From the NCBI GenBank assembly GCA_965613685.1, contig OZ277031.1:248001-312000 (forward strand): a stretch of DNA of 64,000 nucleotides. The letters run 5' to 3'. Below the pieces are notes generated by a model. It saw nothing but the letters and a program-made list of their open reading frames with translations, was not told the DNA's origin and did no database searches. A program made the position numbers and the translations under genes. The stretch is from Methylotenera oryzisoli_B (lineage in GTDB: Bacteria > Pseudomonadota > Gammaproteobacteria > Burkholderiales > Methylophilaceae). Below are positions 24,541-34,189 of the stretch, piece after piece; positions within the stretch are counted from its first letter, which is position 1, and each line of letters begins with the position of its first letter.

Positions 24541-25815
24541 TTAAGGCTTTTGCTCTTGCATGCACCAAACGGCAATCAGGCTGACCAATGCCATGGACGA
24601 CACGTAATAGCCTACCCAAGTTAAGCCGCCCTGATAGACCAACAGTTGCGACACATACGGTGCGCTAGACGCCCCTAAAATGCCCCCCAAGTTGTAGCTT
24701 AAGCCGGCGCCACTGTAACGCACCGGCACCGGAAATTGCTCGGGTAAAAATGCCCCCATGGGCGCAAACGTGGCGCCCATTAACAACAGCGCCAACGATA
24801 AAAATAAGGTGATGGCATAAGGGTTGCCTTGGTTAAGCAAGGGGTTAAGGCTAAAGCCGACAAATACGGCTAAAAAACAGCCAATTAACAGCACCGGTTT
24901 GCGTCCGTATCGGTCGCTCATGGCGGCCGATAGCGGCGTAATCAGTGCCATAAACAGCACGGCAAAACAGAGCATTTGCAAGAAATCCACTCGGGCTATG
25001 CTTAGGGTTTGCGTGCCGTAACTTAAGCAAAAAACCGTGGCGGTATAAAACAGGTTGTAGCAAACCGTCATGGCTAGGGCGCCAAGTAACATGGGCCGCT
25101 TGTGCTGCTGCAACAAAGTCAGCAAGGGCAATTTCAGGGTTTGCTGCTGGGCTAAGACTTGAGCAAAGGCCGTGGTTTCGCTTAGTTTAAAGCGCACGTA
25201 TAAGCCGACCATGACCAAGGCGGCGCTGGCAAAAAACGGCAGGCGCCAACCCCATGCTAAAAATTCTGCCTCGCTTAAATAGGCGCTTAAGCCTAAAAAA
25301 CTTAAACAAGCCAGTAAAAAGCCAATTGCCGGCCCCAGTTGTGGAAACATGCCAAACCAAGCGCGCCTATGCGCTGGCGCACTCTCGGTTGCCAGCAAGG
25401 CGGCACCACCCCATTCGCCGCCCAAGCCTATGCCTTGTGCCACGCGCAGCAAGCACAGCAGTAGCGGCGCCCAAGCGCCCAATGTGGCGTAGCCGGGTAG
25501 GCAGCCTATTAAAAAGGTGGCCGTGCCCATCAGCAAGAGCGAGCTGGCCAGCGTGGCTTTGCGGCCTATGCGGTCACCAAAGTGGCCAAACAGGATGGCA
25601 CCCAATGGCCTGGCGAAAAAGGCGATGCCAAAGCTTAAAAAAGCATTTAAGGCTTGGGCGGCCGGGTCGCTACTGGGAAAAAATACCGGGCCTATGACCA
25701 AAGCGGCCGCCATGGCGTATATGTAAAAGTCGTAAAACTCAATGGCGGTGCCGATAAAACTGGCAAAGGCAATCTGTGAATTGGAGGCGGTTTTTTGGCT
25801 AGGGCTAGGGTTCAA
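24541..25815 (-). CDS. MFS metabolite:proton symporter (MHS family)
   Basis: A 424-residue inner membrane transporter with 12 predicted helices. The MFS signature GHFGDRIGRKATL lies between helices 2 and 3, and the RVAQGIGLGGEWGGAALLATE and DRYGRKPVLLIG blocks fit the metabolite:H+ symporter family (relatives of ShiA, KgtP and ProP). The substrate cannot be inferred. No ATG or GTG gives the full N-terminus; the likely start is TTG at 25815. A six-codon frame starting with ATG at 25832 ends over this TTG and might couple initiation. Confidence 0.88.
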   Translation of the reverse strand: MNPSPSQKTASNSQIAFASFIGTAIEFYDFYIYAMAAALVIGPVFFPSSDPAAQALNAFLSFGIAFFARPLGAILFGHFGDRIGRKATLASSLLLMGTATFLIGCLPGYATLGAWAPLLLCLLRVAQGIGLGGEWGGAALLATESAPAHRRAWFGMFPQLGPAIGFLLACLSFLGLSAYLSEAEFLAWGWRLPFFASAALVMVGLYVRFKLSETTAFAQVLAQQQTLKLPLLTLLQQHKRPMLLGALAMTVCYNLFYTATVFCLSYGTQTLSIARVDFLQMLCFAVLFMALITPLSAAMSDRYGRKPVLLIGCFLAVFVGFSLNPLLNQGNPYAITLFLSLALLLMGATFAPMGAFLPEQFPVPVRYSGAGLSYNLGGILGASSAPYVSQLLVYQGGLTWVGYYVSSMALVSLIAVWCMQEQKP

Positions 25816-25950
25816 TGTTGGCCGACTTTCATTTTAAAATTTAGCAGGGCTTAAGCCATTATACAAAGTTTTACTTTATATCCCGCCAGCTGCAAATTTA
25901 AGTTTTCCGGCACCTAATTTGCGTATAAAATAGGCAGCTCGGCGTTAATA

Positions 25951-27009
25951 ATGCAAAGCAAACGACTCGCAGTGAAAATCGGCCAGCACCAACTCAAGAA
26001 TAACCTCGTTGTAGCACCCATGGCAGGGGTGACGGATAGACCTTTCCGTCAGTTGTGCAAAAAAATGGGCGCGGGTTTGGCGGTGTCGGAAATGGTGACG
26101 TCCAATTCGCTGTTATACGGCAGTGAAAAAACCTTACGCCGCGCCAATCACCAAGGTGAAGTCGATCCTATTTCCGTGCAAATCGCCGGTGCCGACCCAA
26201 AAATGATGGCGGAAGCCGCCAAGCACAACGTCGACAATGGCGCGCAAATCATAGACATCAACATGGGCTGCCCGGCTAAGAAAATTTGCAACGTCATGGC
26301 CGGTTCGGCTTTGCTCAAAGACGAGCCCTTGGTGGCGCAAATTCTGCGTGCCGTGGTGAATGCCGTGGACGTGCCGGTTACATTGAAAATACGCACCGGT
26401 TGGGATAAACACAACCGCAACGCCGTGCAAATTGCCAAGATGGCGGAAGACTTAGGTGTGCAAGCCTTAGCCATGCACGGCCGCACACGCGCTTGTTTGT
26501 ACACCGGCGATGCCGAGTACGACACCATCGCCGCGGTTAAGCAAGCCATCCGTATTCCACTGATCGCCAACGGTGACATCACCAGCCCAGAAAAAGCCAA
26601 ATTCGTGTTGGATTACACCGGCGCCGATGCCGTCATGATAGGCCGTGCCGCACAAGGTCGGCCGTGGATATTCCGTGAGATAGACCATTACCTGAAAACC
26701 GGTGAGCATTTACCGGCACCGGAGGTGAGCGAGATCCGCAGTGTGATGTTGACGCACTTACACGATTTATACGATTTTTACGGCGAACTGACAGGCATGC
26801 GCATGGCGCGTAAGCACATTTCTTGGTACACCAAAGGCCTAAAAGATTCGGCCAATTTCCGCCATAACATGAATACCTTGCAGACCATCCCTTTGCAGTT
26901 GTCTGCTATCGATACATTTTTTGATCATTTACAAAGCCGCGATCACCGCTTGCAATACGACGAAGACGATAGTATTGAAGCCGTGGACTTGGCGCTAAAG
27001 GTAGCCTAA
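25951..27009 (+). CDS. dusB: tRNA-dihydrouridine synthase B
   Basis: Reduces U17 (and U17a) of tRNA to dihydrouridine using FMN. The 352-residue product shows APMAGVTDRPFRQLCKKMGAG, the catalytic Cys region DINMGCPAKKICN, TLKIRTGWD and ALAMHGRTRACLYTGDAEY. Starting at 25951 adds seven residues; an in-frame GTG at 25972 (MKIGQHQL) is nearer to typical family N-termini. The stop overlaps the fis ATG by one base, the classic dusB-fis operon. Confidence 0.95.
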   Translation: MQSKRLAVKIGQHQLKNNLVVAPMAGVTDRPFRQLCKKMGAGLAVSEMVTSNSLLYGSEKTLRRANHQGEVDPISVQIAGADPKMMAEAAKHNVDNGAQIIDINMGCPAKKICNVMAGSALLKDEPLVAQILRAVVNAVDVPVTLKIRTGWDKHNRNAVQIAKMAEDLGVQALAMHGRTRACLYTGDAEYDTIAAVKQAIRIPLIANGDITSPEKAKFVLDYTGADAVMIGRAAQGRPWIFREIDHYLKTGEHLPAPEVSEIRSVMLTHLHDLYDFYGELTGMRMARKHISWYTKGLKDSANFRHNMNTLQTIPLQLSAIDTFFDHLQSRDHRLQYDEDDSIEAVDLALKVA

Positions 27010-27275
27010 TGGACGACTGCGAAAACCAAGACCCCTGTGGCATGAACGATTGCCAAATTGCCAACAGCGTTAAATCGGCATTGGATCAGTACTTTAAAGA
27101 CTTGGATGGTCAAAAGCCTCACGCCTTGTACGACATGGTGTTGGCGTGCATAGAAAAGCCGCTATTGGAATACACCTTGCATTATACCGGCGGCAACCAA
27201 AGCAAAACGGCCGATATCTTGGGTTTAAATCGCAATACCTTACGCAAAAAAATGCAGCAATACCACATCGAGTAA
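27009..27275 (+). CDS. fis: Fis-type DNA-binding protein
   Basis: Fis is a nucleoid-associated regulator of rRNA promoters and recombination. The 88-residue product has the C-terminal helix-turn-helix GNQSKTADILGLNRNTLRKKMQQY (residues about 62-85). The N-terminus is short and acidic with a Cys-rich beginning (DDCENQDPCGMNDC), less common than in enteric Fis. It is coupled to dusB by a one-base overlap, the arrangement seen in E. coli. Confidence 0.95.
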   Translation: MDDCENQDPCGMNDCQIANSVKSALDQYFKDLDGQKPHALYDMVLACIEKPLLEYTLHYTGGNQSKTADILGLNRNTLRKKMQQYHIE

Positions 27276-27322
27276 TGCGCTCGATTTCTTTTATTTATTA
27301 TTAACATCATCAGAGTTTTCAC

Positions 27323-28909
27323 ATGGCAACCATTAAACGCGCGCTTATTAGCGTGTCAGATAAAACCGGTATCGTAGAATTAGCCCAGGCCTTAAGCCAA
27401 TTAAAAGTCGAAATTTTATCCACAGGCGGCACCGCCAAATTGTTTCGTGAGCAGGGCATCCCTGTGATTGAAGTCAGTGATTACACCGGTTTCACCGAAA
27501 TGCTCGATGGTCGAGTCAAAACCCTGCACCCGAAAGTGCACGGCGGCATATTGGGTAGACGCGATTTACCTGAGCACGTGGCCGCTATGCAAGCAGCGAA
27601 TATCCCCAATATCGACATGGTGGTGGTGAATTTATACCCGTTTGAAGCGACCGTAGCCAAAGCCGATTGCACGCTGGAAGACGCCATAGAAAACATAGAC
27701 ATTGGTGGCCCGGCCATGGTCCGTTCTGCCGCTAAAAACTGGAAAGACGTTGCCGTGTTAACCGACGCCAGCCAATACGCCGATGTCATTGCTGAATTGC
27801 ATAGCACCGGCGGCGCCGTCAGCCAGGCCACGCAGTTTGCCTTGTCTGTGGCAGCGTTCAACCGCATTAGCAATTATGACGGCGCGATTAGCGATTACCT
27901 ATCGTCCTTTAATGCCGATGGCACACGCTGTGGTTTCCCAGCGCAAAGCAACGGCCGCTTCGTTAAGTTACAAGATTTACGCTACGGCGAGAACCCGCAC
28001 CAACAAGCGGCTTTTTACCGTGACCTCTACCCCGCACCGGGCTCCTTGGTAACGGCCACGCAATTGCAGGGTAAGGAATTAAGCTACAACAACATCGCCG
28101 ATGGCGACGCGGCATGGGAAGCGGTGAAATCCTTTAGCAGCACGGCCTGCGTTATTGTTAAGCACGCCAATCCTTGCGGTGTGGCGCTCGGCGCCCATGC
28201 TTTGGAAGCCTACAGTAAAGCTTTCCAAACCGACCCTAGTAGTGCCTTTGGCGGCATCATTGCTTTCAATTGCACGGTGGATAAAGCCGCTGCCGAGGCG
28301 GTGAGCAAGCAGTTTGTCGAGGTCTTGATTGCGCCCGATTACAGCGCCGAAGCGTTGGCCATTTTTGCTGCCAAAGCCAACGTGCGGGTATTGAAAATCG
28401 CCTTACCTAAGGGTGGCGACACGGCTTGGCAACAAGGCCGTAATGCCTACGACAGCAAGCGTGTTGGCTCCGGTTTACTTATTCAAACAGCGGACAACCA
28501 TGAAATCAGCGTGGCCGATTTAAAAGTGGTCAGTAAAAAACAAGCCAGCCCACAACAAATGGCCGACATGCTGTTTGCTTGGCGCGTGGCCAAATACGTG
28601 AAATCCAACGCCATCGTGTTCTGTGGCAACGGCATGACTTTAGGCGTGGGCGCCGGCCAAATGAGCCGAGTCGACAGCACGCGCATCGCCGCGATTAAGG
28701 CACAAAACGCCAATTTAAGCCTTAAAAATTCGGTGGTGGCCTCCGATGCCTTCTTCCCATTCCGTGACGGCATAGACGTATTAGCCGAAGCCGGAGCCAG
28801 TTGCGTGATCCACCCGGGTGGCAGCATGCGCGACGAAGAAGTGGTGGCGGCAGCAGACGAACACGGCTTGGTCATGGTAGTGACCGGCATACGGCATTTT
28901 AGGCATTAA
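27323..28909 (+). CDS. purH: Bifunctional AICAR formyltransferase/IMP cyclohydrolase
   Basis: Carries out the last two steps of IMP synthesis: formylation of AICAR by 10-formyl-THF, then ring closure. The 528-residue product has the N-terminal MGS-like cyclohydrolase domain (KRALISVSDKTGIVELAQAL, EMLDGRVKTLHPKVHGGIL) and the C-terminal transformylase domain with LRYGENPHQQAAFY and IVKHANPCGVA. It ends with the conserved VVTGIRHFRH. purD follows 11 bases later. Confidence 0.98.
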   Translation: MATIKRALISVSDKTGIVELAQALSQLKVEILSTGGTAKLFREQGIPVIEVSDYTGFTEMLDGRVKTLHPKVHGGILGRRDLPEHVAAMQAANIPNIDMVVVNLYPFEATVAKADCTLEDAIENIDIGGPAMVRSAAKNWKDVAVLTDASQYADVIAELHSTGGAVSQATQFALSVAAFNRISNYDGAISDYLSSFNADGTRCGFPAQSNGRFVKLQDLRYGENPHQQAAFYRDLYPAPGSLVTATQLQGKELSYNNIADGDAAWEAVKSFSSTACVIVKHANPCGVALGAHALEAYSKAFQTDPSSAFGGIIAFNCTVDKAAAEAVSKQFVEVLIAPDYSAEALAIFAAKANVRVLKIALPKGGDTAWQQGRNAYDSKRVGSGLLIQTADNHEISVADLKVVSKKQASPQQMADMLFAWRVAKYVKSNAIVFCGNGMTLGVGAGQMSRVDSTRIAAIKAQNANLSLKNSVVASDAFFPFRDGIDVLAEAGASCVIHPGGSMRDEEVVAAADEHGLVMVVTGIRHFRH

Positions 28910-28919
28910 GGGTAAGGGC

Positions 28920-30188
28920 ATGAAAATACTGGTCATAGGGGGTGGCGGCCGCGAGCACGCCTTAGCTTGGAAAGTGGCGCAAAATAAAGCAGTTAGCCGC
29001 ATTTTTGTGGCGCCCGGCAATGCCGGTACGGCGCTTAATCCGGACATGGTGAACGTGCCGATTAGCAGCGTGCCTGACTTATTAAAATTTGCCCAAGACG
29101 AGGGCGTCTACCTTACCATCGTTGGCCCAGAAGCACCCCTAGCAGCGGGTGTGGTCGATGCCTTTAAGGCGGCCAACTTAAAAATCTTTGGCCCGACCAA
29201 ATTAGCCGCGCAGCTAGAAGGCTCTAAAGACTTTGCCAAGGCCTTCATGTTGCGCCATGGCATCCCAACGGCGGCCTATGCCACGTTTACCGATGCCAAA
29301 CTCGCGCACGATTACGTGAATCAGCAGGGTGCCCCCATAGTGATTAAAGCCGACGGCTTGGCAGCCGGCAAAGGCGTGGTGGTGGCCATGACAGCTAGTG
29401 AGGCGCACGACGCCATCGATGCCATGTTGTCCGACAACAAATTAGGCAGTGCCGGTGCCCGCGTGGTCATAGAAGAGTTTTTAACGGGCGAAGAAGCCAG
29501 CTTTATTGTCATGGTGGACGGTAAAAATACCTTACCTTTGGCCACCAGCCAAGACCACAAACGCTTGCAAGACGGCGACCAAGGGCCGAACACCGGCGGC
29601 ATGGGTGCCTATTCCCCAGCCCCAGTGGTGACGCCGCAAATTCACGCCAAAGTCATGCGTGAAATCATCCGTCCTACCGTCGATGGCATGGCCCAAGAAG
29701 GCCACCCCTACACCGGCTTTTTGTATGCCGGTTTGATGATTTCCCCAGACGGCAACGTGAAAACCCTGGAATTCAATTGCCGCATGGGTGACCCGGAAAC
29801 GCAGCCCATCATGTTGCGCATGAAAAGCGACTTAGTCGCCTTGGCCGAGCACGCCGTGAATGGCACGCTGGATCAAGCGAAAGTAGAGTGGGACAGGCGC
29901 ACGGCCTTGGGCGTGGTAATGGCCTCGGCCAATTACCCGGACACGCCAAAATTGGGCGACGAAATTACCGGCCTACCTAGCGACTTAATCGATGCCCACG
30001 TGTTTCATGCCGGCACCGCCTTGCAGGGTGAGCAAGTGGTCACCAGTGGCGGTCGGGTGTTGTGCGTGACGGCATTGGGCGAAACGGTCAAGTTTGCCCA
30101 ACAGCAAGCCTATCAAATTGTCGATGGCATTCAATTTAAAGGCGCGCAATACCGCACCGATATAGGCTACCGAGCCATCAAGGGTTAA
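28920..30188 (+). CDS. purD: Phosphoribosylamine-glycine ligase
   Basis: GAR synthetase joins glycine to phosphoribosylamine with ATP, the second step of purine synthesis. The 422-residue product begins MKILVIGGGGREHALAWK and has the ATP-grasp motifs VIKADGLAAGKGVVVA and the metal site EFNCRMGDPETQ. It is flanked by purH and hemF with short gaps, so the three are probably one operon. Confidence 0.98.
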   Translation: MKILVIGGGGREHALAWKVAQNKAVSRIFVAPGNAGTALNPDMVNVPISSVPDLLKFAQDEGVYLTIVGPEAPLAAGVVDAFKAANLKIFGPTKLAAQLEGSKDFAKAFMLRHGIPTAAYATFTDAKLAHDYVNQQGAPIVIKADGLAAGKGVVVAMTASEAHDAIDAMLSDNKLGSAGARVVIEEFLTGEEASFIVMVDGKNTLPLATSQDHKRLQDGDQGPNTGGMGAYSPAPVVTPQIHAKVMREIIRPTVDGMAQEGHPYTGFLYAGLMISPDGNVKTLEFNCRMGDPETQPIMLRMKSDLVALAEHAVNGTLDQAKVEWDRRTALGVVMASANYPDTPKLGDEITGLPSDLIDAHVFHAGTALQGEQVVTSGGRVLCVTALGETVKFAQQQAYQIVDGIQFKGAQYRTDIGYRAIKG

Positions 30189-30190
30189 GC

Positions 30191-31102
30191 ATGAACACGC
30201 AAGCCGTTCTGGATTACTTACAACAGCTGCAAGCCAAGATTGTAGAAGCGATAGAGCTGGTAGACGGCAAACACTTTTTACAAGACAGCTGGCAGCGGCC
30301 AGAAGGCGGCGGCGGCAATTCTTGTTTATTGGAAGAAGGGCTGGTGTTTGAGCGGGCTGGGGTCGGTTTTTCCCATGTGCTAGGCCATAAATTACCGCCA
30401 TCAGCCAGTGCCGCCCATCCGGAAGCGGCCGGTCGTCCATGGGAAGCCATGGGCGTGTCCTTGGTGTTTCACCCCCGTAACCCTTACATTCCCACCGTGC
30501 ACATGAACGTACGCTTCTTTGTAGCCAAGGCGCAAGCCAGCCATGAAGAGGACATTTGGTGGTTTGGCGGCGGCATGGACCTCACGCCCTATTACGGCTT
30601 TGCCGACGATGCCGCGCATTTCCACCGCACCAACAAACAGGCCTTGGATGCCTTTGATGTCGGCTACTACCCAGCCTTCAAAAAAGAATGCGACGACTAT
30701 TTTTATTTAAAACACCGTAAAGAGCCGCGCGGCATAGGCGGCATCTTTTTTGACGACTTCAATGCCTTGGGGTTTGAAAAAAGCTTTGCCATGCAACGTG
30801 CGGTTGGCGACAGTTTTTTAAATGCCTATTTACCCATCGTGCAAGCGCGCAAGGACACGGCCTATGGCGAACGCGAACGCGATTTCCAAGCCTACCGTCG
30901 TGGCCGCTACGTCGAGTTTAATTTGGTTTACGACCGCGGCACCTTATTTGGCTTGCAGTCCAATGGCCGCACCGAATCCATCCTGTTGTCGATGCCGCCT
31001 ATCGTCAAATGGCGTTATGACTGGAAGCCCGAGGCTAACAGTGCGGAAGCCAAGTTATACAGCGATTTCCTGATCGCCAAAGACTGGCTGGCAACGGCCT
31101 AG
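30191..31102 (+). CDS. hemF: Oxygen-dependent coproporphyrinogen III oxidase
   Basis: Converts coproporphyrinogen III to protoporphyrinogen IX with O2 in heme synthesis, indicating an aerobic lifestyle. The 303-residue product shows FHPRNPYIPTVHMNVRFF, WWFGGGMDLTPYYGF, KEPRGIGGIFFDD and YVEFNLVYDRGTLFGLQSNGRTESILLSMPP, all diagnostic of HemF. It starts two bases after the purD stop codon. Confidence 0.98.
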   Translation: MNTQAVLDYLQQLQAKIVEAIELVDGKHFLQDSWQRPEGGGGNSCLLEEGLVFERAGVGFSHVLGHKLPPSASAAHPEAAGRPWEAMGVSLVFHPRNPYIPTVHMNVRFFVAKAQASHEEDIWWFGGGMDLTPYYGFADDAAHFHRTNKQALDAFDVGYYPAFKKECDDYFYLKHRKEPRGIGGIFFDDFNALGFEKSFAMQRAVGDSFLNAYLPIVQARKDTAYGERERDFQAYRRGRYVEFNLVYDRGTLFGLQSNGRTESILLSMPPIVKWRYDWKPEANSAEAKLYSDFLIAKDWLATA

Positions 31103-31116
31103 AGGAGCGCTTCCCC

Positions 31117-32427
31117 ATGACAGACCGCGCATTCAAACAAGCACACAGCCAAGCACAAGATTTGCTGGATTTTATTGATGCCAGCCCCAGCCCTTGGCAT
31201 GCGGTCGACACGGCGGTTCAGCGTTTAAGCCAACACGGTTACAGCGCCTTAGATGAAAGCCAAGCCTGGCAATTAAAAGCCGGACTAGGCTATTACGTGG
31301 TGCGCGGTGGCGCCTCCATCATCGCCTTTCACCTGGGGCAAAAAAAACCCAATGAAACCGGCTTTCGCTTAGTCGGCGCCCACACCGATTCGCCAGGCTT
31401 ACGCCTCAAACCCAAAGCGGCTTACGCCACTGACGATTTAATCCGCATAGGCGTAGAGGTATACGGCGGCCCCATATTGGCCACCTTTACCGACCGGGAT
31501 TTAAGCGTGGCCGGGCGCATCAGCGTGCGCAGCAAAAACGGCTTTGACCTGCGTTTAGTCAAGCTAGACCAGCCCATGCTGCGTTTGCCTAACTTGGCCA
31601 TACACATGAACCGGGAGGTCAACGACAAAGGCTTGTTGCTGAATAAGCAAACCGAGTTGCCACTGATCTTTGGCCAATGCGAGGCAGGGGTAGACGCCGA
31701 GCAGGCATTTTTAAGTCAGCTGGCCCAGGCTGTTAATGCCCATGCAGCCGACCTATTAAGTTTTGAGCTCAATGTGTTTGATACGCAAAAAGGCAGTTTT
31801 TGGGGAGCCAATCTAGCCTTTATCGCCAACAGCCAGTTGGATAATCTGGCCTCTTGCCATGCTGCGCTTAGCGCCTTACTGGCCACAGAAAAACCGATGG
31901 CCACCACCGTCTGCGCCTTGTTCGATCACGAAGAGGTCGGCAGTGAAAGCGCCACCGGCGCCAGTGGCAGCTTTTTAAGCGACGTGTTGCAGCGCATCAG
32001 TAGCAGCCAACAAATGGATGACGACGCGCGCTTGCAAGCCATGGCCCGCAGCTTCTTGGTCAGTGCCGACATGGCGCATGCCTATCACCCCAATCACCCA
32101 TCGGCTTACGAGCCGTGTCACCATGTCTTGGTCAACCACGGCCCGGTGATTAAGACCAATGCCAACCACCGTTACGCCAGCAATGCCGAGAGCAGCGCGC
32201 GCTTTATGCAACTGTGTGAAGCCGCCGGTGTGCCGCATCAACAATACGCCCATCGCAGTGATTTAGGTTGCGGCAGCACCATAGGCCCTATCGTGGCAGC
32301 CAATTTGGGTGTGCCCTCGGTGGATGTCGGTTCGCCTATGTGGGCCATGCACAGCTTGCGCGAAAGCGCCGGGGTGTTGGATCACGCTTACATGATAGCC
32401 GTGCTCAGCGCCTTGTATAATAGTTAA
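31117..32427 (+). CDS. M18 family aminopeptidase
   Basis: A 436-residue cytosolic zinc aminopeptidase of family M18 (aspartyl aminopeptidase-like, often named ApeB). Metal and active-site motifs are visible: GAHTDSPGLRLKP, FDHEEVGSESATGASG, SADMAHAYHPNHP and HRSDLGCGSTIGPI near the end. Substrates are usually peptides with N-terminal acidic residues, but specificity is not shown here. It follows hemF by 14 bases. Confidence 0.93.
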   Translation: MTDRAFKQAHSQAQDLLDFIDASPSPWHAVDTAVQRLSQHGYSALDESQAWQLKAGLGYYVVRGGASIIAFHLGQKKPNETGFRLVGAHTDSPGLRLKPKAAYATDDLIRIGVEVYGGPILATFTDRDLSVAGRISVRSKNGFDLRLVKLDQPMLRLPNLAIHMNREVNDKGLLLNKQTELPLIFGQCEAGVDAEQAFLSQLAQAVNAHAADLLSFELNVFDTQKGSFWGANLAFIANSQLDNLASCHAALSALLATEKPMATTVCALFDHEEVGSESATGASGSFLSDVLQRISSSQQMDDDARLQAMARSFLVSADMAHAYHPNHPSAYEPCHHVLVNHGPVIKTNANHRYASNAESSARFMQLCEAAGVPHQQYAHRSDLGCGSTIGPIVAANLGVPSVDVGSPMWAMHSLRESAGVLDHAYMIAVLSALYNS

Positions 32428-32447
32428 GTATTGGACATAATTTATCG

Positions 32448-32520
32448 GTAGGAGCGGCGGCTTCACGAATTTCAAGCCTCATACGACTCGGCTTGAAATT
32501 CGTGAAGGCGCCGCTCCTAC
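32448..32520. repeat. REP-like inverted repeat, family A copy 2
   Basis: Arms 32448-32478 and 32490-32520 pair over 31 bases with one mismatch around an 11-base loop. Outer ends GTAGGAGCGGCG/CGCCGCTCCTAC match copy 1; the inner part (CACGAATTTCAAG) is different. It begins 21 bases after the aminopeptidase stop codon. Confidence 0.88.
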
Positions 32521-32575
32521 AAGGCGAAAAAGTAACTATGTTATACGCCTAACCCACATTAAAGAGAGAACAGCC

Positions 32576-33973
32576 ATGCATAAAAAGCTATTGAGAACCA
32601 AGGCCATAGAAGGTCACGGTCAGACCGGTTTAAAAAAATGCTTAACGGCCTTTGATTTGGCTTTATTGGGCATAGGTTGCGCCATAGGCACCGGTATATT
32701 TGTGCTGACCGGTATTGCCGCTGCCACGCAATCGGGCCCGGCTGTGGTCTTGTCTTTCATTATTGCCGGCGTGGCCTCGGCATTTGCCGCCTTATCCTAT
32801 GCGGAATTGGCGGCATCGGTGGGCGGCTCCGGTAGCGCTTACGGATACAGTTACGTGGCCTTTGGTGAATTCATTGCCTGGGTGATGGGCTGGATTTTGC
32901 TACTGGAATACGGCGTTGGCGCCGCGGCCGTGGCCAATGGTTGGGCCGGCTACTTTATCAACACCTTAAGCAATTTCAATATTGTGCTGCCGGAAGCCTT
33001 GACCAAAGCGCCCATGTTAGGCGGCCTCATTAATTTACCGGCCTTTGCCATCATTTGGTTGCTGACCATCTTGCTGATGGTGGGCGTGAAAGAGAGCGCG
33101 CGCTTTAATAACATCATCGTCGTCATTAAGCTTAGCACTATCGCCATTTTTATCGCCTTGGCATCCTTGCATTTGAATACCGATAACTGGCATCCTTTCA
33201 TGCCATTCGGTTGGTTTAGCACTTTAGAAGACGGCAAAAACATAGGCGTTTTAGCCGGCGCGTCCTTGGTGTTTTTTGCCTACTTTGGCTTTGATGCGGT
33301 ATCGACCGCCGCAGAGGAAGCAAAAAATCCGCAGCGCGATTTGCCCATAGGCTTGTTGGCCTCGCTGTCCTTTTGCACCATTATTTACATCATCGTGTCG
33401 GCCCTGTTGACTGGCATCGTGCCTTACAACGAATTAAACGTGTCTTCGCCTGTGGCCTTTGCCTTAACCAAGATAGGCTACACCTGGGCCTCCACCTTGG
33501 TGGCTACCGGTGTCTTGGCTGGCTTGATTACCGTGTTGTTGGTCTTACTCTATGGCTTGACCCGCATCCTTTTCTCTATGAGTCGCGATGGCTTGATTTC
33601 GCCGGTGTTTTCCCAGGTGAACCCAGAGCGCCAAACCCCGACTAAAATCATCTTGATGTGCGGGGCCATCGTCTCCATTGTCGCCGGCTTCATCCCCTTG
33701 GGCGAATTGGCCGAAACCGTCAACATAGGCACTTTGGCCAGTTTTGTCATGGTGTGCGTGGGCGTCATCGTTTTGCGTAAACGCCAGCCGCACCTGAAAC
33801 GCCCATTCAAAAATCCATGGAACCCATTAATTCCCAGTCTAGGCATCCTGTCTTGCGGTGCCCTCATGACTTTCTTGCCTGCGGTGACTTGGATGCGCTT
33901 TGGTATTTGGATCCTGATAGGCGTGGTGGTGTACTTTGTTTACTCCATGCACCACAGTAAATTAAACCATTAA
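32576..33973 (+). CDS. APC-family amino acid permease
   Basis: A 465-residue inner membrane transporter with 12 predicted helices. The first helix has LLGIGCAIGTGIFVLTGIAAA, the substrate-contact glycine motif of the APC superfamily. FFAYFGFDAVSTAAEEAKNPQRDLPIG is typical of the CAT (cationic amino acid transporter, YfnA-like) branch. Substrate is not certain. It stands alone between repeats, followed by a terminator. Confidence 0.9.
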   Translation: MHKKLLRTKAIEGHGQTGLKKCLTAFDLALLGIGCAIGTGIFVLTGIAAATQSGPAVVLSFIIAGVASAFAALSYAELAASVGGSGSAYGYSYVAFGEFIAWVMGWILLLEYGVGAAAVANGWAGYFINTLSNFNIVLPEALTKAPMLGGLINLPAFAIIWLLTILLMVGVKESARFNNIIVVIKLSTIAIFIALASLHLNTDNWHPFMPFGWFSTLEDGKNIGVLAGASLVFFAYFGFDAVSTAAEEAKNPQRDLPIGLLASLSFCTIIYIIVSALLTGIVPYNELNVSSPVAFALTKIGYTWASTLVATGVLAGLITVLLVLLYGLTRILFSMSRDGLISPVFSQVNPERQTPTKIILMCGAIVSIVAGFIPLGELAETVNIGTLASFVMVCVGVIVLRKRQPHLKRPFKNPWNPLIPSLGILSCGALMTFLPAVTWMRFGIWILIGVVVYFVYSMHHSKLNH

Positions 33974-33986
33974 CCCAGCACTGCCT

Positions 33987-34130
33987 GTCGGGCTAAAGCC
34001 CGACCTACAAGGCACAATCAATCAACCTACAAAGCACAATCAATCAACCGTAGGTCGGGCTGAAGCCGGCTTATGGCTTGTCCGTGAAATACACCAGCTA
34101 AAGCTGGTTATTTGCACGCCATAGCCCGAC
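33987..34130. repeat. Cluster of small inverted and tandem repeats, family E
   Basis: GTCGGGCT/AGCCCGAC form a hairpin at 33987-34004, and a nearly identical inverted copy (GTAGGTCGGGCTGAAGCC) lies at 34050-34067. Between them two 22-bp tandem units (34006-34027, 34028-34049) differ at one base. ACCAGCT/AGCTGGT pair at 34093-34108, and another TAGCCCGAC follows at 34122-34130. No coding potential is seen. Confidence 0.75.
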
Positions 34131-34142
34131 AAGCAGGGGCAT

Positions 34143-34173
34143 AAAAAAAGCCAGCTTTAAGCTGGCTTTTTTA
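34143..34173. terminator. Bidirectional intrinsic terminator
   Basis: GCCAGC (34150-34155) pairs with GCTGGC (34161-34166), flanked by seven A before and six T after. It lies between the + strand permease and the minus strand cytochrome gene and can serve both. Confidence 0.88.
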
Positions 34174-34189
34174 TTACATCCCACTTAAA

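Noticed and set aside
34006..34049. 22-bp tandem pair as an iteron-type origin
   Set aside because: Only two units, no replication gene or DnaA boxes nearby; a repeat duplication is simpler.
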